Assembly (NCBI RefSeq): GCF_027213785.1
Contig: NZ_JAPWGO010000008.1
Coordinates: forward strand, 119,254-183,253
Reading direction: 5' to 3'
Length of the DNA stretch: 64,000 nt
Origin: Limimaricola sp. G21655-S1
Lineage (GTDB): Bacteria; Pseudomonadota; Alphaproteobacteria; Rhodobacterales; Rhodobacteraceae
Under the pieces are notes generated by a model. That model ran no database searches, had not been told where the DNA came from, and saw only the letters and a list, made by a program, of their open reading frames with translations. The position numbers and the translations under genes were made by a program. Of this stretch, positions 1 to 9,296 are shown in pieces; position 1 is the first letter of the stretch, and every line of letters starts with the position of its first letter.

Positions 1-1
1 T

Positions 2-289
2 CACGAGGCGGAGCTGTCGCTGATGCGCGCGCTTGCCGAATGGCCGCGGCTGGTGGAGATCGCCGCCAAGGGCCACGAGCCGCACCGCGTCGCCTTCTAC
101 CTCTACGATCTCGCCTCGGCCTTCCACGCGCTGTGGAACCGTGGCAATGACGAGCCCGCGCTGCGCTTCGTGCAGGAGGGCGAGACGGCCACGACCCAGG
201 GCAAGATTTCGCTCGCCCGCGCCGTCGGCGTTGTGATCGGGGAAGGGCTTGGTATCCTTGGCGTCACCCCGGTCGAGGAGATGCGCTGA
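2..289 (+). CDS. argS: Arginyl-tRNA synthetase, C-terminal end (partial)
   Basis: This is the last 95 residues of a gene that begins before the window. The segment [21 protein letters not shown] and the following helix-rich tail match the DALR-type anticodon-binding domain that closes class I arginyl-tRNA synthetases, including the typical end rich in small residues ([12 protein letters not shown]). The enzyme charges tRNA-Arg in the cytoplasm. The gene lies directly upstream of a SPOR protein, nagZ and scpAB, a conserved order in Rhodobacteraceae, which supports the call. The catalytic HIGH and KMSKS motifs are outside the window and cannot be checked. Confidence 0.9.
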   Translation, partial: HEAELSLMRALAEWPRLVEIAAKGHEPHRVAFYLYDLASAFHALWNRGNDEPALRFVQEGETATTQGKISLARAVGVVIGEGLGILGVTPVEEMR

Positions 290-363
290 GCGCGATCGGG
301 CGGTCGGACAAGGCCACGGGGACGCGCGATCCCCGAGACAAATCGAGCGGCAGAGAGGCTGAG

Positions 364-1323
364 ATGGCACAACCGAGCGATCCGCAGGGGCCGGGCCGGC
401 TGGCGGCGGTGACGGCATTGGCGTTCCGCTACGCGGGGGCGATCCTGTCGCTGACGCTGGTGCTGGGCCTCGCGATCTGGGGCTACAAGCTGTGGATGCG
501 CGACGTCACCGGCATCCCGGTGGTGCGCGCCATGCAGGGGCCGATGCGCGAGGCGCCGAAGAATCCGGGCGGCGAGATCGCGCTGCATACCGGTCTCGCG
601 GTGAACGACATCGCCGCGATGGGCGAGGCGGCCGGTCCCGAGGAACGGCTGGTGCTGGCGCCGCAGGGGCCGGGCCTGACCGAGGAGGACCTGATGGTCC
701 AGCCCACCGCCGAGGCGGGCGAGCTGCGGCCCGGCGAGGATCTCGCCGGCGCGGCGCCGGTCTTCGACCCGAACCGGCCGATGTCGGTGGACGACGTCGC
801 CGATCTCGCCGACCGCATCGTCGCGGGTACGGTGCCTCTGGCCACCGCCGAGACGCCCGCCCCGGGCACCGTGGCCGGTCCCGACCCTTCGGTGATCGCC
901 GCCGCGGATCCGGCGCTCACGGCACCCGGTGCCGCCGCCGGGCCGGTGCCGCCGGCGCGCCCGGCGCTGCGGCCCACCGCGCTGCGCCCGGCCACCGCCA
1001 TGGCCGCCGCCGCCGCATCCGCGCCCGAGCCCGAGATCGCCCCGGTGGCGGTCAACACGCGCGAGATCGCGCCCGGCACCAGCCTCGTGCAGCTCGGCGC
1101 CTTCGAAAGCCCCGAGGTCGCGGGGCAGGAATGGGCGCGCCTCACCTCCCGCTTCGGCGAGCTTCTTTCGGGGCGCGAGCGGCTGGTGCAGGAGGCGATG
1201 AGCGGCGGGCGCACCTTCTTCCGGCTGCGCGCCACCGGTTTCGCCGATCTGGCCGAGGCGCGGCGCTTCTGCTCGGCGCTGGTGGCCGAGGACGCGGCCT
1301 GCATCCCGGTGGTGGTGCGATGA
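364..1323 (+). CDS. SPOR domain-containing membrane protein
   Basis: A 319-residue protein with one N-terminal membrane segment at about residues 20-42, a long low-complexity periplasmic linker rich in Ala, Pro and Glu (about 80-235), and a C-terminal SPOR domain (about 240-319) containing SLVQLGAFES and a final hydrophobic strand. SPOR domains bind peptidoglycan stripped of stem peptides at division sites, so a septal or cell-wall role is inferred. The topology (cytoplasmic N-terminus, periplasmic SPOR domain) fits. Its TGA overlaps the ATG of nagZ, a peptidoglycan-recycling enzyme, so the two are probably co-transcribed. No more specific family (FtsN, DamX) can be assigned from sequence alone. 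Confidence 0.85.
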   Translation: MAQPSDPQGPGRLAAVTALAFRYAGAILSLTLVLGLAIWGYKLWMRDVTGIPVVRAMQGPMREAPKNPGGEIALHTGLAVNDIAAMGEAAGPEERLVLAPQGPGLTEEDLMVQPTAEAGELRPGEDLAGAAPVFDPNRPMSVDDVADLADRIVAGTVPLATAETPAPGTVAGPDPSVIAAADPALTAPGAAAGPVPPARPALRPTALRPATAMAAAAASAPEPEIAPVAVNTREIAPGTSLVQLGAFESPEVAGQEWARLTSRFGELLSGRERLVQEAMSGGRTFFRLRATGFADLAEARRFCSALVAEDAACIPVVVR

Positions 1324-2315
1324 CCTCCTCGTCGATTCTCGGCCCCGAAGCCGCGCGTCTGGACCGCGACGAGGCGGCGTTCTTTCGCGACGCCGATCCG
1401 TGGGGCTTCATCCTCTTCGCCCGCAACGTCGAAAGCCCGGCGCAGCTGCGCCGCCTCACCGCCGAATTGCGCAACGCGGTGGGCCGCGAGGCGCCGATCC
1501 TGATCGATCAGGAGGGCGGCCGCGTGCAGCGGATGCGGCCGCCGCATTGGCATGCCTACCTGCCGGCGCTGGACCAGATGCGCCGCGCCAGCGACCCGCT
1601 GCGCGCGCAATGGCTGCGGCATCGGCTGATCGCGGCCGAGCTGCACGAGGTCGGCATCGACGTGAACTGCGCGCCGCTGGCCGATCTGGTGGAGCCGAAG
1701 ACGCATCACATCCTGCGCAACCGGCTCTATGGCGACACGGTCGACGGCGTGGTCGCCGCCGCCCGCGCCGCCGCCGAGGGGCTTCTCGCGGGCGGCGTGC
1801 TGCCGGTGCTCAAGCACATCCCCGGCTATGGCCGGGCCAGCGTCGACAGCCACAAGGCGCTGCCGCGCGTCTCGGTGCCGCTCGAGGATCTGCGCGAGCG
1901 CGACTTCGCGCCCTTCGCGGCGCTCAACGACATGGCGATGGGCATGACTGCGCATATCGTGCTCGACGCCGTCGACCCCGAGCGGCCCGCCACCACCTCG
2001 TCCAAGGCGATGCGGATGATCCGTGAGGAGATCGGCTTCGACGGGCTGGTGATGACCGACGACCTATCGATGGAGGCGCTTTCGGGCGAGATCGACGCGC
2101 GCGCCGCCGCCAGCATCGCGGCGGGCTGCGACGTGGTGCTGCACTGCAACGGCGATCGCGACGAGATGGAAGCGGTGGTCGCGGCCTGCGGCGCGATGGG
2201 CGCGGAGGCGATCCGCCGTGCCGAGGCGGCGCTGGCGCAGCGCCGTGCGCCCGATGCGGCCGATCTCGAGGCGCTGCGCGACGAGCTCGGCGTGCTCACC
2301 GGGGAAGACGTCTGA
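1320..2315 (+). CDS. nagZ: Beta-N-acetylhexosaminidase (glycoside hydrolase family 3)
   Basis: A 331-residue GH3 enzyme of the NagZ type, which removes N-acetylglucosamine from anhydromuropeptides during cytoplasmic peptidoglycan recycling. Visible motifs are PILIDQEGGRVQRM near the N-terminus, the loop KHIPGYGRASVDSH that carries the Asp-Ser-His catalytic dyad, and the nucleophile motif VMTDDLSMEAL. The length is usual for single-domain NagZ. The second His of the family loop consensus (KHFPGHG) is Tyr here, but the dyad residues are intact. The ATG overlaps the stop of the SPOR gene (ATGA) and the stop overlaps the ATG of scpA by one base, so all three are translationally coupled. Confidence 0.95.
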   Translation: MTSSSILGPEAARLDRDEAAFFRDADPWGFILFARNVESPAQLRRLTAELRNAVGREAPILIDQEGGRVQRMRPPHWHAYLPALDQMRRASDPLRAQWLRHRLIAAELHEVGIDVNCAPLADLVEPKTHHILRNRLYGDTVDGVVAAARAAAEGLLAGGVLPVLKHIPGYGRASVDSHKALPRVSVPLEDLRERDFAPFAALNDMAMGMTAHIVLDAVDPERPATTSSKAMRMIREEIGFDGLVMTDDLSMEALSGEIDARAAASIAAGCDVVLHCNGDRDEMEAVVAACGAMGAEAIRRAEAALAQRRAPDAADLEALRDELGVLTGEDV

Positions 2316-3112
2316 TGGATGGCGGGCAGGATTTCGCGGCCCGGCAGGGCCATGCCTCGGTCGAGGAGCGCCGCGCCGCCGAGGCGCTGATCGTCGACGT
2401 GGCTGGCTTCGAGGGGCCGCTCGACCTGCTTCTGGTGCTGTCGCGCACCCAGAAGGTCGATCTGCGGCAGATCTCGATCCTTGCCCTGGCCGAGCAGTAT
2501 CTCGGCTTCGTCGAGAAGGCGCGCGAGCTGCGCATCGAGCTGGCCGCCGATTACCTCGTCATGGCGGCGTGGCTCGCCTTCCTGAAGTCGCGGCTGCTGC
2601 TGCCACCCGACCCGCAGGGCGAGGAGCCCTCGGGCGAGGATCTCGCGGCGCATCTGGCGTTCCAGCTGGAGCGGTTGCAGGCGATGCGCGAGGCCTCGGC
2701 GCAGCTGATGGCGCGGCCGCGACTGGGTCGCGAGGTCTTCGCGCGCGGCGCCGCCGAGGCGGTGACGGTGCATCGCTCGACCGTGCACCACGCTTCGCTG
2801 CTCGACCTCATGCAGGCCTATGCCCGGGTCAAGACGCGCGACGAGTTCCGCCCCTTCGTGATGGACCGGCGCGACCTGATGACCATGGAGCAGGCGCTCG
2901 ACCGGCTGCGCGCCATGGTCGGCGAGGCCGCCGACTGGGCCGACATCTCCGCCTATTTTCCCGAGGACTGGCGCGCCGCGCCCAAGCGCCGCCGCTCCGC
3001 CACCGCCGCGACCTTCGCGGCCTCGCTCGAACTGGCCAAGGAGGGCCGGATCGAGATCCGTCAGGGCGAGAGCTTCGCCCCCATCGAGATTCGCCGGAAG
3101 GACCGCGCATGA
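2315..3112 (+). CDS. scpA: Segregation and condensation protein A
   Basis: A 265-residue kleisin subunit of the SMC-ScpAB condensin complex, which organises and segregates the chromosome. The start FEGPLDLLLVLSRTQKVDLRQISI is the hallmark of ScpA and binds the SMC neck; the C-terminal winged-helix part (about 190-265) contacts the SMC head. The ATG overlaps the nagZ stop and the stop overlaps the ATG of scpB, so ScpA and ScpB are made coordinately. The N-terminal extension of about 30 residues before the conserved core is common in alphaproteobacteria. Confidence 0.96.
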   Translation: MDGGQDFAARQGHASVEERRAAEALIVDVAGFEGPLDLLLVLSRTQKVDLRQISILALAEQYLGFVEKARELRIELAADYLVMAAWLAFLKSRLLLPPDPQGEEPSGEDLAAHLAFQLERLQAMREASAQLMARPRLGREVFARGAAEAVTVHRSTVHHASLLDLMQAYARVKTRDEFRPFVMDRRDLMTMEQALDRLRAMVGEAADWADISAYFPEDWRAAPKRRRSATAATFAASLELAKEGRIEIRQGESFAPIEIRRKDRA

Positions 3113-3741
3113 CCGAGATCCCCGAGACCGCCCAGTTCGACGCGCCGACGCGTGAAGAGGCCGAACGGATGCTCGAGGCGATGCTGTTCGCCAGCGCCGA
3201 GCCGCTGGCCTCGGCCGAGATGGTGCGGCGGCTGCCGGAGGGCACCGACGTGGCGGGCGCGCTCGAGGCGCTGCGGGCCCGTTACGAGGGGCGCGGCGTC
3301 GAGCTGCGCCGCACCGGCGATGCCTGGGCGTTTCGCACTGCCGCCGATCTCGGCCACCTGCTTGAGCGCCACGCGGTCGAAACCCGCAAGCTCAGCCGTG
3401 CCGCCACCGAGACGCTGGCGATCATCGCCTATCACCAGCCGGTGACCCGCGCCGAGATCGAGGAGGTGCGCGGCGTGACGGTGAGCCGCGGCACCATCGA
3501 CCAGCTGATCGATATGGGCTGGGTGCGGCTGGGGCGGCGCAAGATGACCCCGGGCCGGCCGGTGACCTTCGTGGTGACCGAGGGCTTCCTCGATCATTTC
3601 GGCCTGCAAAGCGCCCGGGACCTGCCGGGGCTGCGCGAGCTGCGCGCCGCGGGCCTGCTCGACAACCGGCCGCCGCCGGGCGCGGGCGGCGAGGACGACG
3701 GGGCCGAGGACGAGGCGCAGGACAGCCTGTTCGGCACCTGA
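3109..3741 (+). CDS. scpB: Segregation and condensation protein B
   Basis: A 210-residue partner of ScpA with two winged-helix domains. Diagnostic segments are AERMLEAMLFASAEPL, LSRAATETLAIIAYHQPVTRAEIE and GWVRLGRRKMTPGRPVTF. ScpB dimerises and binds the linker of ScpA in the condensin complex. The acidic, glycine-rich tail after residue 185 is typical of this group. The start chosen is the ATG overlapping the scpA stop (ATGA); a reading frame open further upstream is only a shadow of scpA. Confidence 0.96.
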   Translation: MTEIPETAQFDAPTREEAERMLEAMLFASAEPLASAEMVRRLPEGTDVAGALEALRARYEGRGVELRRTGDAWAFRTAADLGHLLERHAVETRKLSRAATETLAIIAYHQPVTRAEIEEVRGVTVSRGTIDQLIDMGWVRLGRRKMTPGRPVTFVVTEGFLDHFGLQSARDLPGLRELRAAGLLDNRPPPGAGGEDDGAEDEAQDSLFGT

Positions 3742-3803
3742 CAGCCGCTGGCCCCGCGCGAGGGTCAGGCCACGCGCGCCTCACATCGACCGCCCGGAGG
3801 CTG

Positions 3804-4880
3804 TCAGGGCGCGCGGAACTGCTTCGACAGCTTGAGCCCCTGGCCCTGGTAGTTCGAGGCGATGCCCGCGCCGTAGAGCTGGTCCGGGATCTCGGCCATC
3901 CGCTCATAGACCAGACGGCCCACCACCTGCCCGTGCTCGAGCACGAAGGGCGCCTCGTGGCAGCGCACCTCGAGCACCCCGCGCGAGCCCTTGCCCTGCG
4001 CCGCCGCGTGGCCGAAGCCCGGATCGAAGAAGCCCGCGTAATGCACCCGGAACTCGCCCGCCATGGCAAGGTAGGGCGCCATTTCGGCGGCATAGGCGGG
4101 CGGGATGGTCACCGCTTCGCGGCTGACCAGGATGTAGAAGGCACCGGGGTCGAGGATGATGCTGCCGCGCGGGCTGGGCACCACCTCCCAGAACTCGGCC
4201 GGGTCGTAATGGCCGATCCGGTCGAGATCGATCACCCCGGCATGGGGCTTGGCGCGAAAGCCCGCGCAGGCGGCCAAGGCGGGCGAGAGATCGACCGAGA
4301 AGCCCAGACCCTCGGAGATCAGCGCCTCGCCATCGACCAGCGGCTCCTGCGCGTGCAGTGCCGTCAGGGCGGCGTCGTCGAGCACCGCTTGCCCGGCGCG
4401 GAACCGGATCTGGTTCAGCCGCATCCCCGGGCGCACCAGCACCGAGAAGCTGCGCGGGCAGATCTCGGCATAGAGCGGCCCGTCATGGCCCGGCGCGATG
4501 CGGTCGAACTCGGTGCCGCCATCGGCGATCAGCCGGGTCAGCAGGTCGAGCCGGCCCGTGGAACTCTTGGCGTTGGCCACGGCCTGGATGCCGTCGGGCA
4601 GGGCGAGCCGCTCCATCAGCGGCACCACGTAGACGCAGCCCTTTTCCAGCACCGCGCCCTGGTCGAGATCGATGCGGTGCATCTCGAACTCGGCCAGCCG
4701 ATCTTCGACCCTGCGACCATCGCCGGCGAGGAAGGAGGCGCGCACCCGGTAGGCGACGCGGCCAAGCCTGAGATCGAGGCTGGCGGGCTGGATCTGCTCG
4801 GAAGCGATGGGTTGATCGGCGGTGATCGCACCGCTCTCGATCATCTGGGCGATGCCCTGACGGGGCAGAACTCCGATCAC
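3804..4880 (-). CDS. dcd: 2'-deoxycytidine 5'-triphosphate deaminase, long alphaproteobacterial form
   Basis: A 358-residue protein of the dUTPase/dCTP-deaminase fold, roughly twice the length of the E. coli enzyme because the domain is present in two copies, as is normal for the alphaproteobacterial family. Motif ANAKSSTGRLDLLTRL corresponds to the Ser/Arg-containing active-site stretch, and PASLDLRLGRVAYRVRASF to the family N-terminus. It would convert dCTP to dUTP and supply dTTP synthesis. The start is GTG, chosen because MIGVLPRQGIAQ matches the family N-terminus. It lies downstream of tRNA-Pro on the same strand and converges with scpB. Confidence 0.88.
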   Translation of the reverse strand: MIGVLPRQGIAQMIESGAITADQPIASEQIQPASLDLRLGRVAYRVRASFLAGDGRRVEDRLAEFEMHRIDLDQGAVLEKGCVYVVPLMERLALPDGIQAVANAKSSTGRLDLLTRLIADGGTEFDRIAPGHDGPLYAEICPRSFSVLVRPGMRLNQIRFRAGQAVLDDAALTALHAQEPLVDGEALISEGLGFSVDLSPALAACAGFRAKPHAGVIDLDRIGHYDPAEFWEVVPSPRGSIILDPGAFYILVSREAVTIPPAYAAEMAPYLAMAGEFRVHYAGFFDPGFGHAAAQGKGSRGVLEVRCHEAPFVLEHGQVVGRLVYERMAEIPDQLYGAGIASNYQGQGLKLSKQFRAP

Positions 4881-4940
4881 TCTTTAGCCTCCTGCTGACA
4901 TGACGACGCCCGCCGCTTTGGAGCGGCGGGCGGTCATGAT

Positions 4941-5017
4941 TGGTCGGGCTAGCAGGACTCGAACCTGCGACCTTCCGTCCCCCAGACGGACGCGCTACCA
5001 GGCTGCGCTATAGCCCG
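4941..5017 (-). tRNA. tRNA-Pro (anticodon GGG)
   Basis: A 77-nt cloverleaf including an encoded CCA. The acceptor stem pairs CGGGCTA with TAGCCCG; C1-G72 is characteristic of tRNA-Pro. The anticodon stem TCCGT/ACGGA encloses the loop CTGGGGG, giving anticodon GGG. The T-arm contains GGTTCGAGTCC. A GC-rich hairpin at 4907-4932 follows on the same strand but lacks a T run. Confidence 0.96.
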
Positions 5018-5083
5018 ACTGAGGCTGCTAATGCCCGAACTGGCGGGCGGGGGCAAGCCGATTTGCGGAAAAAATTCGCCCGA

Positions 5084-5647
5084 TCAGCGCTTGCCGTCGC
5101 GGGCGGCGACCATGCGGCCGCGCAGGCTTTCGAGCCGCGCGACGAGCGGTGCGATGCGGGCGGCGCGGGTCTCGAGGAAGGCAGGTCCGGCCGCGTGCAG
5201 CAGCGCCAGCGGCGCGCATGACGCGGTCTCGGCGGGGGCCGGGGGGGCGCTGCGGCGTTGCAGCAGCTGCGCCAGATCGGTGGCAGGGTCGAGCACGAGG
5301 ACCGCGTCCTCGGCCCGCGACGAATCCGGCCGGGTCCGGCGCTCCGGCGCGCTGCGCGCTTCCGGTTCGGCGACCAGATCGCGGCCCTGATCGGCGACGT
5401 GGCGCACGCCCTTCTCGCGCAGCAGCTTCTGGACGCCCTTGATGGTCATGCCCTGATCGTGCAGCAGCGCCTTGATGCCGCCGAGCAGGTCGAGATCCTC
5501 GGGGCGGTAATAGCGCCGCCCGCCGGCGCGCTTCACCGGGCGCACCTGCGCGAACTTGCTTTCCCAGAATCGCAACACGTGCGCGGGCGTATTCAACGCC
5601 TCGGACACCTCGCCGATCGTGCGGAACGCGTGAGCCGATTTCGCCAT
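5084..5647 (-). CDS. MerR-family transcriptional regulator
   Basis: A 187-residue regulator with an N-terminal MerR winged helix-turn-helix ([22 protein letters not shown], then [14 protein letters not shown], residues 8-75). After residue 85 the sequence is of low complexity, and no metal- or drug-binding Cys cluster is visible, so the inducer is unknown. It is the last gene of yceD-rpmF-plsX-fabH-ihfA-merR and starts 10 bp after the ihfA stop. This position is conserved in Rhodobacteraceae. Confidence 0.88.
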   Translation of the reverse strand: MAKSAHAFRTIGEVSEALNTPAHVLRFWESKFAQVRPVKRAGGRRYYRPEDLDLLGGIKALLHDQGMTIKGVQKLLREKGVRHVADQGRDLVAEPEARSAPERRTRPDSSRAEDAVLVLDPATDLAQLLQRRSAPPAPAETASCAPLALLHAAGPAFLETRAARIAPLVARLESLRGRMVAARDGKR

Positions 5648-5657
5648 CAGGCCCGCC

Positions 5658-5960
5658 TCAGCTTCTGTTGCCCGAGGCGACCTTGTCCTTCATCAGGTGC
5701 GAAGAGCGGAAGGTCAGGACCCGCCGCGGATGAATCGGCACCTCTTCACCGGTCTTGGGATTGCGGCCGATCCGCGCCGCCTTGTCGCGCACCGAGAAGG
5801 TGCCGAAGGAGCTGATCTTGACCTGCTCACCGGCGACGAGCGCATCGGAGATATGCCCCAATACCGCCTCGACCAGCTCGGCGCTGTCGTTGCGGGAGAG
5901 TCCCAGCTCCTCATGCACAGCCTCGGCGAGATCCATCCGCGTCAATGTCTTGTCCGCCAT
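5658..5960 (-). CDS. ihfA: Integration host factor subunit alpha
   Basis: A 100-residue DNA-bending protein of the HU/IHF family. Typical features are [17 protein letters not shown] at the N-terminus, [27 protein letters not shown] in the centre and the beta-arm Pro context [14 protein letters not shown]-alpha pairs with IHF-beta (not in this window) and bends DNA in recombination and promoter regulation. The ATG is preceded by a purine-rich AGGGAGATCAAG stretch. It lies between fabH and the MerR gene in the plsX operon, a standard alphaproteobacterial position. Confidence 0.96.
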   Translation of the reverse strand: MADKTLTRMDLAEAVHEELGLSRNDSAELVEAVLGHISDALVAGEQVKISSFGTFSVRDKAARIGRNPKTGEEVPIHPRRVLTFRSSHLMKDKVASGNRS

Positions 5961-6055
5961 CTTGATCTCCCTGCTCTGTCGCAACCTTAAGGGCAGCGGC
6001 AATTTCAAGTCAATCTCAAGAAGATGGATGGCACAGTTGCAGCGCGGACACTGGC

Positions 6056-7027
6056 CTACCAGCGCAGGACCACGGAGCCCCAGGCGAGGCCGCCGCCGAT
6101 CGCTTCGGTGACCACGAGGTCGCCTTCGCGAATCTGGCCGTTGGCGCGCCCGACCGAGAGCGCCAGCGGAATCGAGGCGGCCGAGGTGTTGCCGTGGTCC
6201 TGAACCGTGGTCACCACCTTGTGCATCGGCAGGCCCAGCTTCTTGGCGGTGCCCTGGATGATCCGGATATTGGCCTGATGCGGCACCACCCAGTCGACGT
6301 CCTCGGCGGTGAGGCCCGCCTTCTCGAGCGACAGATGCGCGGTCTGGGCCAGCTTCTCGACCGCGTGGCGGAACACCTCGCGGCCTTCCATGCGCAGATG
6401 GCCGGTGGTCCCGGTCGAGACGCCGCCATCGACATGCAGGATGTCCTTGTGGCGCCCGTCCGAGTTCAGATCCGCCGCGAGGATGCCGCGATCCGAGGAC
6501 CGCCCTTCGCCTTCGGCCGCCTCGAGCACCAGCGCGCCGGCGCCGTCGCCGAACAGCACGCAGGTGGCACGGTCGGTCCAGTCGATGATCCGGCTGAAGG
6601 TCTCGGCGCCGATCACCAGCACCCGCTTGGCCTGACCGGTCAGGATCATCGCGTTGGCGGTGGTCAGGGCATAGATGAAACCGGCGCAGACCGCCTGGAC
6701 GTCGAAGGCGAAGCCATGCGTCATGCCCAGCTCGCGCTGCACCATGGTCGCGGCGGAGGGGAAGGTGAAATCGGGGGTCGAGGTGGCGAGGATGATCGCG
6801 TCGATCCCCGAGGGCTCGATCCCGGCATCGGCCAGCGCGGCGCGGGCGGCGCGGGTGGCGAGATCCGAGGTGGTCTGGCCTTCGGCGGCGATGTGGCGCC
6901 TCTCGATGCCGGAACGGGTGCGGATCCATTCGTCGGAGGTGTCGACGAGCGCCTCGAACTCCACGTTCTCCATCACCCGTTCGGGAAGGTAGTGGCCCAC
7001 GCCCCTGACGACCGCGCGAATGGTCAT
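6056..7027 (-). CDS. fabH: 3-oxoacyl-[ACP] synthase III
   Basis: A 323-residue thiolase-fold enzyme that starts fatty acid synthesis by condensing acetyl-CoA with malonyl-ACP. The catalytic triad is visible: Cys in [10 protein letters not shown], His in [10 protein letters not shown] and Asn in [11 protein letters not shown]. Length and C-terminus ([13 protein letters not shown]) are typical. The ATG overlaps the stop of plsX (ATGA), so initiation of fatty acid synthesis is coupled to phospholipid precursor formation. Confidence 0.97.
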   Translation of the reverse strand: MTIRAVVRGVGHYLPERVMENVEFEALVDTSDEWIRTRSGIERRHIAAEGQTTSDLATRAARAALADAGIEPSGIDAIILATSTPDFTFPSAATMVQRELGMTHGFAFDVQAVCAGFIYALTTANAMILTGQAKRVLVIGAETFSRIIDWTDRATCVLFGDGAGALVLEAAEGEGRSSDRGILAADLNSDGRHKDILHVDGGVSTGTTGHLRMEGREVFRHAVEKLAQTAHLSLEKAGLTAEDVDWVVPHQANIRIIQGTAKKLGLPMHKVVTTVQDHGNTSAASIPLALSVGRANGQIREGDLVVTEAIGGGLAWGSVVLRW

Positions 7028-8097
7028 GCCTTGATCTCCTTGGGTGCGTCCTGATGCAGGGCCGAGACGCCGGCGATGCGATGCGCCAGCCGTTCGGAAA
7101 AATCGGAGCGCGCGAGGCGCGCGGCGAGGCTGAGCGCGGCGCAGACGCCGGTGGCATCGGCCGAGCCGTGGCTTTTCACCACGAGGCCGCCCAGCCCGAG
7201 AAACACGCCGCCATTGACCTGGCGCGGATCGATCCGCGCCTTGAGCCCGGCCATGGCGCCGCGCGTCAGCAGCGCCGCGATCTTCGAGGCGATCGAGGAG
7301 AGGAAGGCCTCGCGCATGAGCCCCGAGATCAGCGTGGCGGTGCCTTCGCCGGTCTTCAGGGCGACATTGCCGGTGAAGCCGTCGGTGACGATGACATCGA
7401 CCCGGTCCGAGGGGATGTCGCCGCCCTCGACGAAGCCGACATAGTCGAAATCGCCCTTGTCGGCGGCGGCGCCGATCATCTCGGCCGCGACCTTCAGCTC
7501 GGCGCGGCCCTTGTGTTCCTCGGTGCCGACATTGAGCAGCCCGACGCGCGGGCGCGCCAGCCCGAGCCCGTTGCGCGCATAGGAGGCGCCCATCATCGCA
7601 TAGGCGAGCAGGTCGTCCTGGTCGGCGCGGATATCGGCGCCGACATCGAGCATGACGTTGAAGCCCTGCGGGTTGCGCGAGGGCCAGAGGCAGGCGATGG
7701 CGGGGCGGTTGACGCCCTCGGCCTTGCGCAGCCGGATCATCGACACCGCCATCAGGGCGCCGGTGTTGCCGCAGCTCACGCAGGCATCGGCGCGGCGGTC
7801 GCGCAGCGCATCCACGGCGGACCACATCGAGGTCGACTTGCCGCCGCGCATCACGTGGCTGGGCTTGTCGGTCATCGCGACCACGCCCTCGGCATGGATG
7901 ATCTCGAGGCGGTCGGCCAGAACCGAGCCCGAGAAGATCGGCTCGAGCTTGTCGCGCTGGCCGTGCAGCAGCACGCGAGCGGTCGGATCGGACTGGAGAA
8001 AGCGTTTCACGCCGGCGGCCACGACGGCCGGGCCCTGATCGCCGCCCATGGCGTCGACGGAAAGCGTGATGGATCTGTCTTGGGACAAGCCCGTCAT
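7024..8097 (-). CDS. plsX: Phosphate acyltransferase PlsX
   Basis: A 357-residue enzyme that converts acyl-ACP to acyl-phosphate, the donor used by PlsY in phospholipid synthesis. Signature segments are [13 protein letters not shown] at the N-terminus, [10 protein letters not shown] and [13 protein letters not shown]. The start is the ATG of MTGLSQDRS; an upstream extension in the same frame is arginine-rich and non-homologous. It follows rpmF by about 130 bp and overlaps fabH by 4 bp. Confidence 0.96.
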   Translation of the reverse strand: MTGLSQDRSITLSVDAMGGDQGPAVVAAGVKRFLQSDPTARVLLHGQRDKLEPIFSGSVLADRLEIIHAEGVVAMTDKPSHVMRGGKSTSMWSAVDALRDRRADACVSCGNTGALMAVSMIRLRKAEGVNRPAIACLWPSRNPQGFNVMLDVGADIRADQDDLLAYAMMGASYARNGLGLARPRVGLLNVGTEEHKGRAELKVAAEMIGAAADKGDFDYVGFVEGGDIPSDRVDVIVTDGFTGNVALKTGEGTATLISGLMREAFLSSIASKIAALLTRGAMAGLKARIDPRQVNGGVFLGLGGLVVKSHGSADATGVCAALSLAARLARSDFSERLAHRIAGVSALHQDAPKEIKA

Positions 8098-8226
8098 CGC
8101 GGCCCCGATGCTTGGGCGCGGTCGTCTGACGCGCGCCGGTCTCGCTGCGGCAGACATCCGGGCTCGCCCCGAGGGGCGGCGCGGTCCGGGACCATGCCCG
8201 TCCCGCGCCAAAGCCCGGTCACGGAC

Positions 8227-8433
8227 TTACGCCGCGTCGTCGTCCAGATCGGTCTCGGCGGCACGCGCGATCACTTCGCGATCGGCGTAGTTGCCACAGG
8301 ACGGGCAGACGTGGTGCGGGCGCTTGAGCTCCCCGCAGCTGGGGCATTCATTGGGGTTCGCGCCGGTCAGGCCGTCATGGGCCCGACGCTGGTTGCGGCG
8401 CGACTTGGAGATCTTGTTCTGCGGAACGGCCAT
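8227..8433 (-). CDS. rpmF: 50S ribosomal protein L32
   Basis: A 68-residue ribosomal protein beginning [20 protein letters not shown], with two CPSCG knuckles that form the zinc ribbon seen in Cys-containing L32. The acidic tail (ETDLDDDAA) is common in alphaproteobacteria. It sits between the DUF177 gene yceD and plsX, an order found across Proteobacteria. Confidence 0.97.
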   Translation of the reverse strand: MAVPQNKISKSRRNQRRAHDGLTGANPNECPSCGELKRPHHVCPSCGNYADREVIARAAETDLDDDAA

Positions 8434-8640
8434 GTCACAACCTCGAAGTAATACTGGCTCTAGTCTCAATGGGCGCGGAACGGGTCCGGCCCGGCTGGCG
8501 GGTGGGCGCATGGCCCCGGTCAGGGGATCCATCCCGCGACGTCCGGCCGCTCTTAGGCGATAAGAACCGGGCTGTCGAGCCGTGGAATGGAAAGAGGCCG
8601 CGAAAATACTGCGGTCGCGGCGAAAAGCAAGAGGAAGGTG

Positions 8641-9204
8641 CTATTCCTCGCCGTCTTCGTCGCCTTTCAGGCGCTCGCGCAGCCCCTTGAGGGCGGAAAA
8701 CGGCTTCACGTCCTCGTCGGTGAGCGGTTCGGCCCCGGGCTCGGTCACGCTGAGGTCACCGGTTCCGGCGCCCTCGGCGCGCGGATAGTCGGGAAGCGCC
8801 AGCGCCAGCGCCTCGATCATCACCGCGGCGAGGTCCAGCGCCGATGGCAGCGGTTCGATCGTGTCGTCCTCGGGCATCTCGACCTCGGCGCCCTCGGGTT
8901 CCGTCACGTCGGCGAGGTAGCGCCGCATCACCGTTTCGTCGATCCGCGTCACCACCGGTTCGAGCGTCACCACGCAATCCTGCACCACGGTGGCGCCGAG
9001 ATCGCCATCGAGCCGCCAGCCATCGCGGCCCTCGGGCGACAGGCGCGCGCGAAAGCGCAGCTTGCGCACGCCGCGGATATCGAGCGCCTCCGCCACGGCG
9101 GCGCGCCCGGCGGCGTCGGGTTCGATCACCATCTCGGTGGCGCGGCGCTGCGACAGATCGCCCAGGCGGATCACCTGTCGCGGGAGAGGGGTCGCGTCGA
9201 CCAT
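8641..9204 (-). CDS. yceD: DUF177 protein YceD (23S rRNA accumulation protein)
   Basis: A 187-residue DUF177 protein. The core RFRARLSPEGRDGWRLDGDLGATVVQDCVVTLEPVVTRIDE is the family signature: a beta-rich domain with the conserved Cys-Val-Val motif. In E. coli YceD is linked to 23S rRNA levels, and the gene is nearly always next to rpmF, as here (207 bp gap). The C-terminus is acidic and probably flexible. The gene is divergent from bamE with a 92-bp shared upstream region. Confidence 0.9.
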   Translation of the reverse strand: MVDATPLPRQVIRLGDLSQRRATEMVIEPDAAGRAAVAEALDIRGVRKLRFRARLSPEGRDGWRLDGDLGATVVQDCVVTLEPVVTRIDETVMRRYLADVTEPEGAEVEMPEDDTIEPLPSALDLAAVMIEALALALPDYPRAEGAGTGDLSVTEPGAEPLTDEDVKPFSALKGLRERLKGDEDGEE

Positions 9205-9296
9205 GGTCCGCTTCCTTCCTTGAAGATATGCATGGGGTTGTTGTAAGCGGCTTTAGAAGCCGCAAGGGCTTGAGGCAAGAGCAGGGGCAGTCGCAG

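Noticed and set aside
483..1955. Minus-strand frame of 490 codons over the SPOR and nagZ genes
   Set aside because: Shadow of the two real genes; Ala/Arg/Ser-rich without any domain.
4907..4932. Hairpin after tRNA-Pro as a terminator
   Set aside because: The stem is perfect, but no T run follows on either strand, so I did not list it as a terminator.
4940..5221. Open frame across tRNA-Pro giving GLAGLEPATFRPPDG
   Set aside because: This is the well-known artefact of translating the opposite strand of a tRNA gene.
6056..7825. Single long minus-strand frame spanning plsX and fabH
   Set aside because: The N-terminal part is an out-of-frame reading of plsX; fabH starts at 7027 with its own ATG overlapping the plsX stop. 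It is not a fusion.
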